Of a stretch of 64,000 bases of DNA, positions 1 through 11,856 are shown one piece after another. Source of the DNA: an uncultured Nocardioides sp. (GTDB taxonomy: Bacteria > Actinomycetota > Actinomycetes > Propionibacteriales > Nocardioidaceae); NCBI RefSeq assembly GCF_947488515.1, contig NZ_CANKZF010000002.1, forward strand, positions 780,294 to 844,293, written 5' to 3'. A model generated the notes under the pieces. It saw only the letters and a list, made by a program, of their open reading frames with translations. It was not told the DNA's origin and ran no database searches. The stretch's first letter is position 1. Every line of letters begins with the position of its first letter. Made by a program: the position numbers and the translations under genes.

Positions 1-259
1 ACGTCGTCGACGGCACGGTCGTGCGGGCCCGCATCGGCCTCGGCGGCGTCGCCGCCACGCCCCTGCGCGCCCGTGCCACCGAGGCCGTGCTCGAGGGGCG
101 GCCGTGGACGCAGGAGACGGTCGAGGAGGCCTCCCTGGTGCTGGCGGGGGAGGGCACGCCGATCGACGACCAGCGGGCCAGCGCCGCCTACCGCTCGGCG
201 ATGCTGGGCAACGCGCTGAGGGCGTGGTGGGACGAGGAGTGGGACGAGGGGGAGCGCCA

Positions 260-263
<4 letters not shown>
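1..263 (+). CDS. xdhA: Xanthine dehydrogenase small subunit XdhA, C-terminal end (partial)
   Basis: Only the last 86 codons are inside the window; the reading frame enters at base 3 and ends with TGA at 261-263. The visible peptide (VVDGTVVRARIGLGG then a helical tail) looks like the end of the CO-dehydrogenase flavoprotein C-terminal domain, which closes the FAD/2Fe-2S small subunit of bacterial xanthine dehydrogenases. That subunit passes electrons from the molybdenum site to NAD+. The stop overlaps the GTG start of the molybdopterin subunit by 3 bases (GTGA), so the two are probably translationally coupled. The name rests mainly on the next gene, because the diagnostic domains lie outside the window. 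Confidence 0.75.
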
Positions 264-2647
<2,384 letters not shown>

Positions 2648-2648
2648 C

Positions 2649-3464
2649 GTGCACTGGCTGGGAGCGGTCGAGAGGCTGCGGGAGCAGCGGCTGGCCGGGG
2701 TGCTGGTCACGATCGCGGACGTCCGCGGGCACGCGCCCCGTGACGCCGGCGCGAAGATGGTCGTCTCGGCTGCGGCGTCGTGGGGCAGCGTCGGCGGCGG
2801 CAACCTCGAGGAGACGGCCCTCGCCCGCGCCCGGGCGATGCTCGACGAGGGGACCGACGTCCCGGAGCAGCTCGTCCTCGGCCTCACCGACAAGGCGCGC
2901 ACCGACCACGGCCGCCAGTGCTGCGGCGGCGAGGTCACCCTGCTGCTCGAGCCGCTGCCGGTGGTGGGGTCCGTGGCGATCTTCGGCGTCGGCCACGTCG
3001 GGCTCCAGCTCGCACGGATCCTGGCGGCCCACGACCTCGACCTCCACCTCGTCGACTCCCGCCCGGGCCTGCTCGCCGACGAGCGCCTGGCGCTGCCGGC
3101 CGACGGGGAGGCGCGGGTGCGGGTCCACCACTCGCCGGTCCCCGAGCTGGCGCTCGGAGCGGTCCCGGCCGGCACCCACGTCCTGGTGATGACCCACGAC
3201 CACGCCGAGGACTTCGCCCTCTGCGACGCCGCCCTGCGCTGCACCCACCTCGGGTCGGTCGGGCTGATCGGCTCGGCCGCCAAGTGGGCCCGCTTCCGCA
3301 CCGGCCTCGCGGTCGAGGGTCACGACGCGTCCACGATCGACCGCATCCGGTGCCCCATCGGGCTGCCCGGTGCCTCCTCCAAGCTGCCGGCCGCGATCGC
3401 CGTCTCGGTGGCCGCCGAGCTGATGGACCTCCTGGCCGCCGACCGCACGCGGACGACGGCGTGA
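2649..3464 (+). CDS. xdhC: Xanthine dehydrogenase accessory protein XdhC
   Basis: A 271-residue XdhC/CoxI-family protein. XdhC binds molybdenum cofactor, helps add the terminal sulfur and delivers the cofactor to the dehydrogenase. The start is GTG 2649, one base after the xdhB stop; a longer upstream reading in this frame would run into xdhB. The N-terminal XdhC domain has GGNLEE and the conserved CCGG motif (RQCCGGEV). The C-terminal Rossmann half has GVGHVGLQLARIL followed by VDSRPG. The stop overlaps the guanine deaminase start (GTGA). Position and domains agree fully with the xanthine dehydrogenase call. Confidence 0.92.
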   Translation: MHWLGAVERLREQRLAGVLVTIADVRGHAPRDAGAKMVVSAAASWGSVGGGNLEETALARARAMLDEGTDVPEQLVLGLTDKARTDHGRQCCGGEVTLLLEPLPVVGSVAIFGVGHVGLQLARILAAHDLDLHLVDSRPGLLADERLALPADGEARVRVHHSPVPELALGAVPAGTHVLVMTHDHAEDFALCDAALRCTHLGSVGLIGSAAKWARFRTGLAVEGHDASTIDRIRCPIGLPGASSKLPAAIAVSVAAELMDLLAADRTRTTA

Positions 3465-4828
3465 GCGGTGCTGGGGTCGTCTACCGGGCCCGCGCCTACG
3501 ACGCTCCCGACGACCCGTTCACCACGAGCGGCCCGGCATTCCGCTACGACGACGACCTCGGGCTCGCCGTGTCCGACGACGGGGTGATCACCGACCGCGG
3601 CCCGTTCGCCTCGGTGGCTGAATCACTCCCTGACGCGCCCGTCATCGACCTCCGGTCCGGCCTGCTGCTGCCCGGCCTGGTCGACACCCACGTCCACTTC
3701 CCCCAGGTGCGGGTGATCGGTGCCCTCGGCATGCCGCTGCTGGAGTGGCTCGAGCGGTGCGCCCTGCCGGAGGAGGAGCGCCTCGCCTCGACGTCGTACG
3801 CCGCCACGGTGGCCGGCGAGCTCGTGGCCGGTCTCATCGCCGCGGGCACGACGACGTCGCTGGTCTTCGGGTCCCACTTCGCGCCGGCGATGGACGCCCT
3901 CTTCGCCGAGGCCGAGCGGTTCGGGCTGCGGATGACCAGCGGGCTCGTGGTCAGCGACCGCGTGCTGCCCGAGCCGCTGCTCACCACGCCCGAGCGGTCC
4001 CACGACGAGGCCGTCCGCCTGGCCGGGGACTGGCACGGCCGGGGCCGGCTCCGCTACGCCGTCACGCCGCGCTTCGCGCTGTCGGCCTCCGACGCGATCC
4101 TCGCTGCGTGCGCCGACGTCCTCGCCGCGGTCGACGGCGCCTGCTTCACCTCCCACGTCAACGAGAACAACGCCGAGGTCGCCACGGTCGCCGACCAGTT
4201 CCCGCACCGGGACCACTACGTCGACACCTACGACCACCACGGCCTGCTGGGCGGCTGCTCGGTGCTGGCGCACAACGTGCACCCGACCGACGCCGAGCTC
4301 GACGTGCTGGCGGCCCGGGGCACCGCCGTGGCCTACTGCCCGACCAGCAACGCCGCCCTCGGCTCCGGGATGTTCTCGCTGCGGCGCCACGTCGCGGCGG
4401 GCGTACGCGTCGCGCTCGGCAGCGACGTCGGTGCGGGCACCGGGTTCTCCATCTTCAAGGAGGGCCTGCAGGCCTACTTCCTGCAGCACCTGCTCGGCGC
4501 CGACGGGCTGCCGCTGGCAGCGGGCCACCTGCTGCACCTCAGCACCGCGGCAGGCGCGGCGGCGCTGGGGCTCGGCGAGGTGACCGGCGACCTGAGCCCG
4601 GGCAAGCAGTTCGACGCGATCTGCGTGCGGCCGCCGGTCGGCACCTCGCTTGACATCGGGCTGCGGCACGCCGGGTCGCCGGAGGAGGCCCTCGGCAAGG
4701 TGTTCGCGCTCGCCGGTGACGCCGACGTCGCCGACGTGTGGGTGGGTGGGGACCAGGTCGCCTCCGGCGGGTTCGTCCGGCCGGTCAGTCGCCCCGCGCC
4801 AGCAGGACGTCGTACGCCAGCAGGGTGA
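3461..4828 (+). CDS. guaD: Guanine deaminase
   Basis: A 455-residue amidohydrolase converting guanine to xanthine, the substrate of the dehydrogenase encoded just upstream. Zinc and catalytic motifs are visible: DTHVHFPQ at residues 76-82, HVNEN near 232, SVLAHNVHPTD near 267 and LGSDVGAG near 320, in the order expected for guanine deaminases. The start is GTG 3461, overlapping the xdhC stop. The last 15 or so codons run into the 3' end of malate synthase on the other strand, a 44-bp convergent overlap, and the Pro/Arg-rich tail ([12 protein letters not shown]) looks like an extension beyond the normal family end. Cytoplasmic enzyme, last gene of its operon. Confidence 0.92.
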   Translation: MSGAGVVYRARAYDAPDDPFTTSGPAFRYDDDLGLAVSDDGVITDRGPFASVAESLPDAPVIDLRSGLLLPGLVDTHVHFPQVRVIGALGMPLLEWLERCALPEEERLASTSYAATVAGELVAGLIAAGTTTSLVFGSHFAPAMDALFAEAERFGLRMTSGLVVSDRVLPEPLLTTPERSHDEAVRLAGDWHGRGRLRYAVTPRFALSASDAILAACADVLAAVDGACFTSHVNENNAEVATVADQFPHRDHYVDTYDHHGLLGGCSVLAHNVHPTDAELDVLAARGTAVAYCPTSNAALGSGMFSLRRHVAAGVRVALGSDVGAGTGFSIFKEGLQAYFLQHLLGADGLPLAAGHLLHLSTAAGAAALGLGEVTGDLSPGKQFDAICVRPPVGTSLDIGLRHAGSPEEALGKVFALAGDADVADVWVGGDQVASGGFVRPVSRPAPAGRRTPAG

Positions 4829-6365
4829 GGAAGTCGGGGAAGTCCTCGCCCAGTGCGCAGTCGACGAAGAGCCGGCGGGCGTCGTCGTCGACCGCGCCGC
4901 CGAGGGCCTCGTGCTCCTCGGCGACCAGCCGCTCGACGAGCTCGCGCGTGATCACCTCGCCCGAGGCCAGGGTGGCGCCGTTGTGGACCCACTGCCACAC
5001 CTGCGAGCGGGAGATCTCGGCAGTGGCGGCGTCCTCCATGAGGTTGTCGATGCCTGCGGCGCCGTTGCCCGACAGCCAGGCGTGGAGGTACTGCATGCCG
5101 ATCCGCACATTGCCGCGCAGCCCGGCCTCGGTGCGCTCGCCGGGAGTCTCACCGACGGCGAGCAGGTCGGCGGCCGAGACCGCCACGTCGTCGCGGAGCA
5201 CGTCGAGCTGGTTGTCCCGGCCGTCGAGGACGGCGTCGAAGACCTCCTCGCACAGCGGAACCAGGTCGGGGTGGGCCACCCACGACCCGTCGAAGCCGGC
5301 GCGGGCCTCGCGGGTCTTGTCCTCGCGCACCTTGGCGAAGGCGCGCTCGTTGACCTCGGCGTCGCGCCGGCTCGGGATGAAGGCCGCCATCCCGCCGATC
5401 GCGAAGGCGCCGCGTCGGTGGCAGGTCCGCACGAGGAGGTCGCTGTAGGCGGCCATCATCGGTGCCGCCATGGTCACCGCGTTGCGGTCGGGGAGGGTGA
5501 AGCCGGGACCGGCGTCGCGGAAGTTCTTGATGATGCTGAAGAGGTAGTCCCAGCGGCCGGCGTTGAGCCCGGCCGCGTGGTCGCGCAGCTCGTGGAGGAT
5601 CTCGTCCATCTCGAAGGCCGCCGTGATGGTCTCGATCAGCACGGTCGCCCGCACCGAGCCGTGCGGCACCCCGAGCGCCGCCTCGGCGTGGGTGAAGACG
5701 TCGTCCCACAGCCGCGCCTCGAGGTGCGACTCCATCTTCGGCAGGTAGTAGTAGGGCCCGCTCCCGGCGGCCAGCAGCTCGCGGGCGTTGTGGAAGAAGT
5801 GCAGGCCGAAGTCGACCAGGGCCGCGACCACGGGGCGGCCGTCGGCGGTGAGGTGGGCCTCGTCGAAGTGCCAGCCGCGGGGGCGGGGGAGCACCACCGG
5901 GGTGCTCGCCGGGTGGGCGACGGCGTACTCCTTGCCCTCGGGGGAGGTGAAGGCGAGGCGTCCGCGGACGGCGTCGCGCAGGGTCAGCTGGCCGCCGACG
6001 ACGTTGCGCCAGTGCGGGGTGTTGGCGTCCTCGAGGTCGGCGAGCCACACCCGCGCGCCGGAGTTGAGGGCGTTGATCGCCATCTTCGGGTCGGTCGGAC
6101 CGGTGATCTCGACGCGACGGTCGCGCAGGTCCGCGGGCACGGGCGCGACCGTCCAGTCGGACTCACGCACGTCCGCCGTCCCGGGCAGGAAGTCGAGCCG
6201 GCCGGTCCGGGCGATCTCCTCGCGCCGGCTCCGGCGGGCCGCGAGCAGCTCGTCCCGACGCTCGTGGAAGCGGCTGTCGAGGTCGGCCACGAAGGCGAGC
6301 GCCTCGGGGGTGAGCACCTCCTCGGACCTCGGCACGGGCGGGGCGGACACGTCGAGGCCGGTCAT
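4785..6365 (-). CDS. aceB: Malate synthase A
   Basis: A 526-residue malate synthase of the A type, condensing glyoxylate with acetyl-CoA to malate. Landmarks are INALNSGARVWLADLEDANTP, PKMESHLEARLWDD and the signature ETITAAFEMDEILHELRDH. I choose ATG 6365 over the in-frame GTG 6374 because TAGCGT at 6373-6378 (minus strand) lies 7 bases before the ATG, the spacing of a leaderless -10 element. No isocitrate lyase gene is nearby; the neighbours are purine-degradation genes. Purine breakdown through allantoin releases glyoxylate, and in Streptomyces a malate synthase gene sits beside the allantoin genes, so I infer this copy consumes purine-derived glyoxylate. Confidence 0.93.
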   Translation of the reverse strand: MTGLDVSAPPVPRSEEVLTPEALAFVADLDSRFHERRDELLAARRSRREEIARTGRLDFLPGTADVRESDWTVAPVPADLRDRRVEITGPTDPKMAINALNSGARVWLADLEDANTPHWRNVVGGQLTLRDAVRGRLAFTSPEGKEYAVAHPASTPVVLPRPRGWHFDEAHLTADGRPVVAALVDFGLHFFHNARELLAAGSGPYYYLPKMESHLEARLWDDVFTHAEAALGVPHGSVRATVLIETITAAFEMDEILHELRDHAAGLNAGRWDYLFSIIKNFRDAGPGFTLPDRNAVTMAAPMMAAYSDLLVRTCHRRGAFAIGGMAAFIPSRRDAEVNERAFAKVREDKTREARAGFDGSWVAHPDLVPLCEEVFDAVLDGRDNQLDVLRDDVAVSAADLLAVGETPGERTEAGLRGNVRIGMQYLHAWLSGNGAAGIDNLMEDAATAEISRSQVWQWVHNGATLASGEVITRELVERLVAEEHEALGGAVDDDARRLFVDCALGEDFPDFLTLLAYDVLLARGD

Positions 6366-6464
6366 GGGCGCCACGCTAGCCGTCGGGGCCCGCCGGTGGT
6401 CCAGTCCACAGGCGCCCCACGAGCCCGTTTTGGTAACGAACCGGCAACAGCCGGGTCGGCGATC

Positions 6465-6493
6465 TGGACGTGACGGTGGTCACTTCATATGTT
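6465..6493 (+). promoter_or_regulatory. Candidate xylF promoter
   Basis: TGGACG at 6465-6470 and TATGTT at 6488-6493 are separated by 17 bases, an acceptable -35/-10 pair for a vegetative actinobacterial sigma factor. Transcription would start near 6500, leaving a leader of about 70 bases with a strong ribosome site before xylF. The -10 lies inside the left arm of the inverted repeat at 6486-6510, so a repressor bound there would block initiation. Confidence 0.45.
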
Positions 6494-6510
6494 GCGTGGA
6501 ACAACATATG
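6486..6510. promoter_or_regulatory. Perfect 9-bp inverted repeat, probable ROK operator
   Basis: CATATGTTG (6486-6494) and CAACATATG (6502-6510) are exact reverse complements around a 7-base spacer. It is the clearest palindrome in the aceB-xylF intergenic region and covers the candidate xylF -10 element. The likely ligand is the ROK repressor encoded three genes downstream; that assignment is an inference. A second CAACAA-like half occurs before xylG (CACAACAAATTC near 7757). Confidence 0.6.
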
Positions 6511-6568
6511 TACGCGCCTCCGCGCTGGGCGGTAGCGGACGTACGTCAATCGCTAGGAGGCGGTTCGC

Positions 6569-7669
6569 GTGAAGCGGAAGCACAGTTTGGTCCTCGTCCC
6601 CCTGCTCGGCCTGTCGATGGCACTGACCGCCTGCGGCAGCGACGACAGTGACAGCGGCAGTGACAGCGGCAGCAGCGACAGCAGCAGCTCGGAGGCCACC
6701 GGCAAGATCGGCGTGATCCTGCCCGACACCGAGTCCTCGGTGCGCTGGGAGAGCGCGGACCGTCCCGCCCTCGAGGCGGCCTTCGACGAGGCCGGCGTCG
6801 ACTACGACATCCAGAACGCCGAGGGCGACGCCGAGCGGATGACGCAGATCGCCGACACGATGATCGGCAACGGCGTGACCGTCCTCGCGATCGTCAACCT
6901 CGACTCCGAGTCCGGCGCCGCCATCCAGGAGAAGGCCGCCTCGCAGGGCGTCGCGACGATCGACTACGACCGCCTCACCCTCGGCGGCTCGGCGGAGTAC
7001 TACGTCTCCTTCGACAACACCGTCGTCGGCGAGCTGCAGGGCCAGGGCCTCGCGGACTGCCTCGGCGACAAGAAGGCCAACATCGTCTTCCTCAACGGCT
7101 CGCCCACCGACAACAACGCGACGCTCTTCGCGGAGGGTGCGCACAGCGTGCTCGACGAGATGAGCAACTACACCGTCGTCGGTGAGCAGGCGGTCCCGGA
7201 CTGGGACAACGAGGAGGCGGCCACGATCTTCCAGCAGCTCTACACCGCTGCGGACGGCAAGGTCGACGGCGTGCTCGCCGCCAACGACGGTCTCGGTGGC
7301 GCGGCCATCAGCATCCTCGAGGGCAACGGCCAGGCCGGCAAGGTCCCGGTCACCGGCCAGGACGCCACCGTCGAGGGCCTGCAGAACGTGCTCGCCGGCA
7401 CCCAGTGCATGACGGTCTACAAGTCCGCCACGCAGGAGGCCGGCGCTCTCGCCGATGCCGCGATCGCGCTGGTGAACGGCGACGAGGCCGAGACCACCGG
7501 CACCACCCCGGACAGCGAGAGTGGCCGCGACGTCCCCTCGATCCTGCTGGAGCCGCAGGCCATCACCAAGGACAACGTCGGTGACGTGATCGACGACGGT
7601 GGCCAGAAGGCCGAGGACGTGTGCACCGGCAAGTTCGCCGACCTGTGCACCGAGGCCGGCATCTCCTGA
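6569..7669 (+). CDS. xylF: Xylose-type sugar ABC transporter substrate-binding lipoprotein
   Basis: A 366-residue type I periplasmic-binding protein (XylF/RbsB superfamily) that would capture a sugar outside the membrane for XylGH. Positively charged start, hydrophobic stretch and lipobox ALTAC give a lipid-modified Cys22, followed by a Ser/Asp/Gly-rich linker to about residue 45. The mature part opens with KIGVILPDTESSVRWESADRP, a sequence style typical of XylF. The GTG start at 6569 is fixed by the strong AGGAGG at 6555-6560. Gene order xylF-xylG-xylH-ROK resembles the Streptomyces coelicolor xylFGH/rok7B7 locus, so xylose is the likely substrate; specificity cannot be proven from sequence. 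Confidence 0.85.
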   Translation: MKRKHSLVLVPLLGLSMALTACGSDDSDSGSDSGSSDSSSSEATGKIGVILPDTESSVRWESADRPALEAAFDEAGVDYDIQNAEGDAERMTQIADTMIGNGVTVLAIVNLDSESGAAIQEKAASQGVATIDYDRLTLGGSAEYYVSFDNTVVGELQGQGLADCLGDKKANIVFLNGSPTDNNATLFAEGAHSVLDEMSNYTVVGEQAVPDWDNEEAATIFQQLYTAADGKVDGVLAANDGLGGAAISILEGNGQAGKVPVTGQDATVEGLQNVLAGTQCMTVYKSATQEAGALADAAIALVNGDEAETTGTTPDSESGRDVPSILLEPQAITKDNVGDVIDDGGQKAEDVCTGKFADLCTEAGIS

Positions 7670-7702
7670 TCCTGATCGGGACAGCCTGACCCTCAGCGGT
7701 AC

Positions 7703-7741
7703 GACGACGCCCGTGCCGGACCCTTCGGCCCGGGCGTCGTC
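7703..7741 (+). terminator. Hairpin between xylF and xylG (attenuator or partial terminator)
   Basis: GACGACGCCCG (7703-7713) pairs perfectly with CGGGCGTCGTC (7731-7741) across a 17-base loop, 33 bases after the xylF stop. There is no clear T-run. In binding-protein operons such a structure commonly lets the binding protein be made in excess over the membrane parts, either by partial termination or by protecting the upstream mRNA end. Confidence 0.55.
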
Positions 7742-7786
7742 CTCCGTCCTCTCGCACAACAAATTCTGCTGATCGGAAGTGGGACC

Positions 7787-8563
7787 ATGGTTCAACCGCT
7801 GCTCGAGCTGCGCGGCGTCAACAAGAGCTTCGGCGTGGTGCACGTGCTGCACGACGTCGACTTCGCCGTCTACCCCGGACAGGTCACCGCCCTGGTCGGC
7901 GACAACGGCGCCGGCAAGTCCACGCTCGTCAAGATCATCGCCGGCATCTACGGCCGCGACAGCGGTGACTACTTCTTCGACGGCAACAAGGTCGAGGTGC
8001 ACGGCCCGCGTGACGTGGCCGGCCTCGGCGTCGAGGTCGTCTACCAGGACCTCGCCCTCTGCGACAACCTCGACATCGTCCAGAACATGTTCCTGGGCCG
8101 CGAGGAGAAGAAGGGCGTCGGCCTCGACGAGATCACCATGGAGTCCCGCGCCCGCGAGACCCTCGCGTCCCTCTCCGTGCGCACCGTGAAGTCCGTGCGC
8201 CAGAGCGTCGCCAGCCTCTCCGGCGGCCAGCGCCAGACGGTCGCGATCGCCAAGGCCGTGCTCTGGAACTCCAAGGTCGTCCTCCTCGACGAGCCGACAG
8301 CCGCGCTGGGCGTGGCCCAGACCCGCCAGGTGCTCGACCTCGTCCGCCGCCTCGCCGACCGCGGCCTCGGCGTGGTGCTGATCTCGCACAACATGGGTGA
8401 CGTCCTCGAGGTCGCCGACCGGATCACCGCGCTCTACCTCGGCCGGGTGGCGGCCGACGTCTCGGCCAAGGACGTCACGCACAGCCAGATCGTCGAGCTC
8501 ATCACCGCCGGGCGCTCCGGAGACCTCGGCATCGCCGAGAACCCCCTGACCGCGGACGTCTGA
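7787..8563 (+). CDS. xylG: Sugar ABC transporter ATP-binding protein
   Basis: A 258-residue ATPase with one nucleotide-binding domain, unlike the double-domain XylG/RbsA of enterobacteria, but as in the actinobacterial and FrcA-like branch, which would act as a homodimer. Walker A is GDNGAGKST (residues 39-47), the signature is SLSGGQRQ near 145, and Walker B is VVLLDEPTAALG near 165, followed by the switch His in VLISHN. The ATG at 7787 follows GGAAG at a suitable distance. It would power the permease encoded 20 bases downstream. xylG and xylH probably share the xylF transcript after the intergenic hairpin. Confidence 0.88.
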   Translation: MVQPLLELRGVNKSFGVVHVLHDVDFAVYPGQVTALVGDNGAGKSTLVKIIAGIYGRDSGDYFFDGNKVEVHGPRDVAGLGVEVVYQDLALCDNLDIVQNMFLGREEKKGVGLDEITMESRARETLASLSVRTVKSVRQSVASLSGGQRQTVAIAKAVLWNSKVVLLDEPTAALGVAQTRQVLDLVRRLADRGLGVVLISHNMGDVLEVADRITALYLGRVAADVSAKDVTHSQIVELITAGRSGDLGIAENPLTADV

Positions 8564-8583
8564 GAAGGACCGGAGACTCCACC

Positions 8584-9864
<1,281 letters not shown>

Positions 9865-9872
9865 GGACCGAC

Positions 9873-11105
9873 ATGACCACCCGCCGGCGTCCGGGCCTGG
9901 GAACCAACCAGGAGCTCGCGCGTCGCCACAACCTCGGGACCGTGCTCCGGCACGTCCATGGAGCCGGTCAGATCTCGCGCGCCGAGCTGACCGGCCTCAT
10001 GGGGCTCAACCGCAGCACCATCGCCGCGCTCGTCAACGAGCTGGAGGCCCTCGGCATCACCGAGCGGGTGCTCCCGGTCGAGGGGACGCCGCGCCAGGGC
10101 GCCGGCCGTCCGTCGGCCGGGGTCCGGATCGCCGAGCAAGGCCCGTTCGTCATCGCGGTGGACCTCGGGGTCGACCGGGCGGTCGTGGCCCGCATCGGCC
10201 TGGGCGGACGGGTGCTGCAGCGGGCGCAGGCGCCGGTCCGCAGCGACGGTGAGGCGTGGCAGGTGGGCGCCGCCGTCGCCGGACTGATCCGCTGTGTCGT
10301 GGAGGAGGTCCCCGACGCCGCGCAGCTGGTCGGCATCGGGGTCAGCGTCCCCGGCCTCGTGCGCAACAGCGACGGCCTGATCCGACTCGCCCCCAACCTC
10401 GAGTGGCACGACGTCTCCTTCGGCGGCATCGTCCTGGCCGCGCTCGGCCTCGACGTGCCGGTGTCGATCGCGAACGACGCCGACCTCGGCGCGCTCGCCG
10501 AGCACGTCCGCGGGGTGGCCGTCGGGGTGGACGACCTCATCTACGTCTCGGGCAACGTCGGCGTGGGTGCGGGCGTCATCACCGGGGGCGTCCGGCTGGA
10601 GGGCGCCGGTGGGTACGCCGGCGAGGTGGGCCACCTCCGCTTCAACCCGGCGGGGCGCGAGTGCCACTGCGGCAACCGGGGCTGCTGGGAGACCGAGGTC
10701 GGGGCGCACGCCATCGCCGAGGCCATCCACTGCCCGACCGACAAGGTGGCGCAGCTCGACGAGGTGCTCGACGGGTTCGGCGAGCCGTCACCGGCGCTCC
10801 GCGCCACCGGGACGGCCCTCGGGCACGGACTGGCGAGCATCGTCAACGTCTTCAACCCCCGCCAGGTGGTGCTGGGGGGCTACTTCCGCTCCCTCTACGC
10901 GCTCGTCGGCCCGGAGGTCGAGGCCGGTCTCGCCAACCGCGCGCTGCCGGCCCCCCTCGAGTCGGTGACCTTGACCCTGCCGGGGCTCGGGTCCGACTCC
11001 TCGCTCCTCGGGGCCGCGGAGATCGCGCTCGAGCCCCTCTTCGTGGACCCGGTGGCCGCCCTCGGCACGGCGCTCGTGGGCGTCGGCACGCGGCTCGCCG
11101 GATGA
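9873..11105 (+). CDS. ROK-family transcriptional repressor of the xyl operon
   Basis: A 410-residue regulator with an N-terminal winged helix-turn-helix (about residues 22-75, ISRAELTGLMGLNRSTIAAL) and a C-terminal sugar-kinase-like ROK domain. VAVDLGVDR-type phosphate loop residues appear near 95, ND at 201-202, GEVGHL at 250 and the zinc motif CHCGNRGCWE at 264-273. ATG 9873 is 8 bases after the permease stop. In S. coelicolor the ROK regulator Rok7B7 lies next to xylFGH and controls them; this protein is the likely counterpart. The palindrome at 6486-6510 is the candidate target. Effector presumed to be xylose or a derivative. Confidence 0.9.
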   Translation: MTTRRRPGLGTNQELARRHNLGTVLRHVHGAGQISRAELTGLMGLNRSTIAALVNELEALGITERVLPVEGTPRQGAGRPSAGVRIAEQGPFVIAVDLGVDRAVVARIGLGGRVLQRAQAPVRSDGEAWQVGAAVAGLIRCVVEEVPDAAQLVGIGVSVPGLVRNSDGLIRLAPNLEWHDVSFGGIVLAALGLDVPVSIANDADLGALAEHVRGVAVGVDDLIYVSGNVGVGAGVITGGVRLEGAGGYAGEVGHLRFNPAGRECHCGNRGCWETEVGAHAIAEAIHCPTDKVAQLDEVLDGFGEPSPALRATGTALGHGLASIVNVFNPRQVVLGGYFRSLYALVGPEVEAGLANRALPAPLESVTLTLPGLGSDSSLLGAAEIALEPLFVDPVAALGTALVGVGTRLAG

Positions 11106-11156
11106 GCGGCGCCACCGACGCGGTCCCTGCTGGGCAGAGCCGATAACCTCCTCCGG

Positions 11157-11846
11157 ATGCTCCGCGCACAACTCCTCACCGCCGCCCTCGTCGTCGCCCC
11201 GCTGCTGTCGGGCTGCGTCGGCGACGAGCCGACCGTCGCCGTGCTCATGGCCGACGGCTCGGACTCCTCGTCCCGCGTGGTGGACGTCGACCGGCTCACC
11301 GACCGGGTGGAGTCGACCTGCGACGAGTGCCGCGTGCGGGTGTACGACGCCGAGGGCGACGCCGCCACCCAGAAGAGCCAGGCGCGCCAGGCGGAGGCCG
11401 CCTCGGCGGACGTGGTGGTCGTGGTGCCGGTCGACCCCGACGACCTCGACACCCTCACCGCCGGTGACCTGCCCGTCATCTCGTTCGGCGAGCTCGTCCC
11501 CGGGTCGGACCGCTTCGTGGGCCTCGAGAGCGGCTCGGTGCCCAGCCAGACGGGCTCCGACGTGGAGGCCGCCCGTGACATCGTCCGCGGCGAGGAGAAG
11601 ACGATGACCTACGTGCCGACGGGGGCGATGAGCGACCGCGCCGCCGACCTCGCGGTGGCCTACCTCGCCGACGAGCCCGTCGAGGGCGGCGAGGACGTCG
11701 ACGGCGTGGAGTCGTGGCTCTACGGCGATCGCGACGTCACCGTCGACACCCTCACCTCCGTGCTGGTGGCCGAAGGCATCCTCACCCTCGACGACCTGTG
11801 CAGCGGTGACACGCGCAAGCAGTGTGCGAGGCTGGGCCTGAGATGA
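11157..11846 (+). CDS. Shortened sugar-binding-protein-like lipoprotein
   Basis: A 229-residue predicted lipoprotein (lipobox LLSGC, Cys20). After the signal it follows XylF in outline: VAVLMADGSDSS, then YDAEGDAATQKSQARQAEAA against the XylF stretch QNAEGDAERMTQIAD, then a central VVVVVPVD strand and PVISFGELVPGSDRFVGLES. It then jumps to the C-terminal XylF pattern (MTYVPTGAMSDRAADLAVAYL and the two-Cys end LCSGDTRKQCARLGL). About 130 residues forming most of the second lobe are absent, so it may bind ligand differently or not at all. TAACCT at 11144-11149 lies 7 bases before the ATG, giving it its own leaderless promoter. Function unknown; a sensor or modulator of the importer is possible. 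Confidence 0.75.
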   Translation: MLRAQLLTAALVVAPLLSGCVGDEPTVAVLMADGSDSSSRVVDVDRLTDRVESTCDECRVRVYDAEGDAATQKSQARQAEAASADVVVVVPVDPDDLDTLTAGDLPVISFGELVPGSDRFVGLESGSVPSQTGSDVEAARDIVRGEEKTMTYVPTGAMSDRAADLAVAYLADEPVEGGEDVDGVESWLYGDRDVTVDTLTSVLVAEGILTLDDLCSGDTRKQCARLGLR

Positions 11847-11856
11847 TGGCGCCCCG

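Noticed and set aside
4650..6473. 607-codon plus-strand open frame opposite malate synthase
   Set aside because: Antisense shadow of aceB, which has full family motifs.
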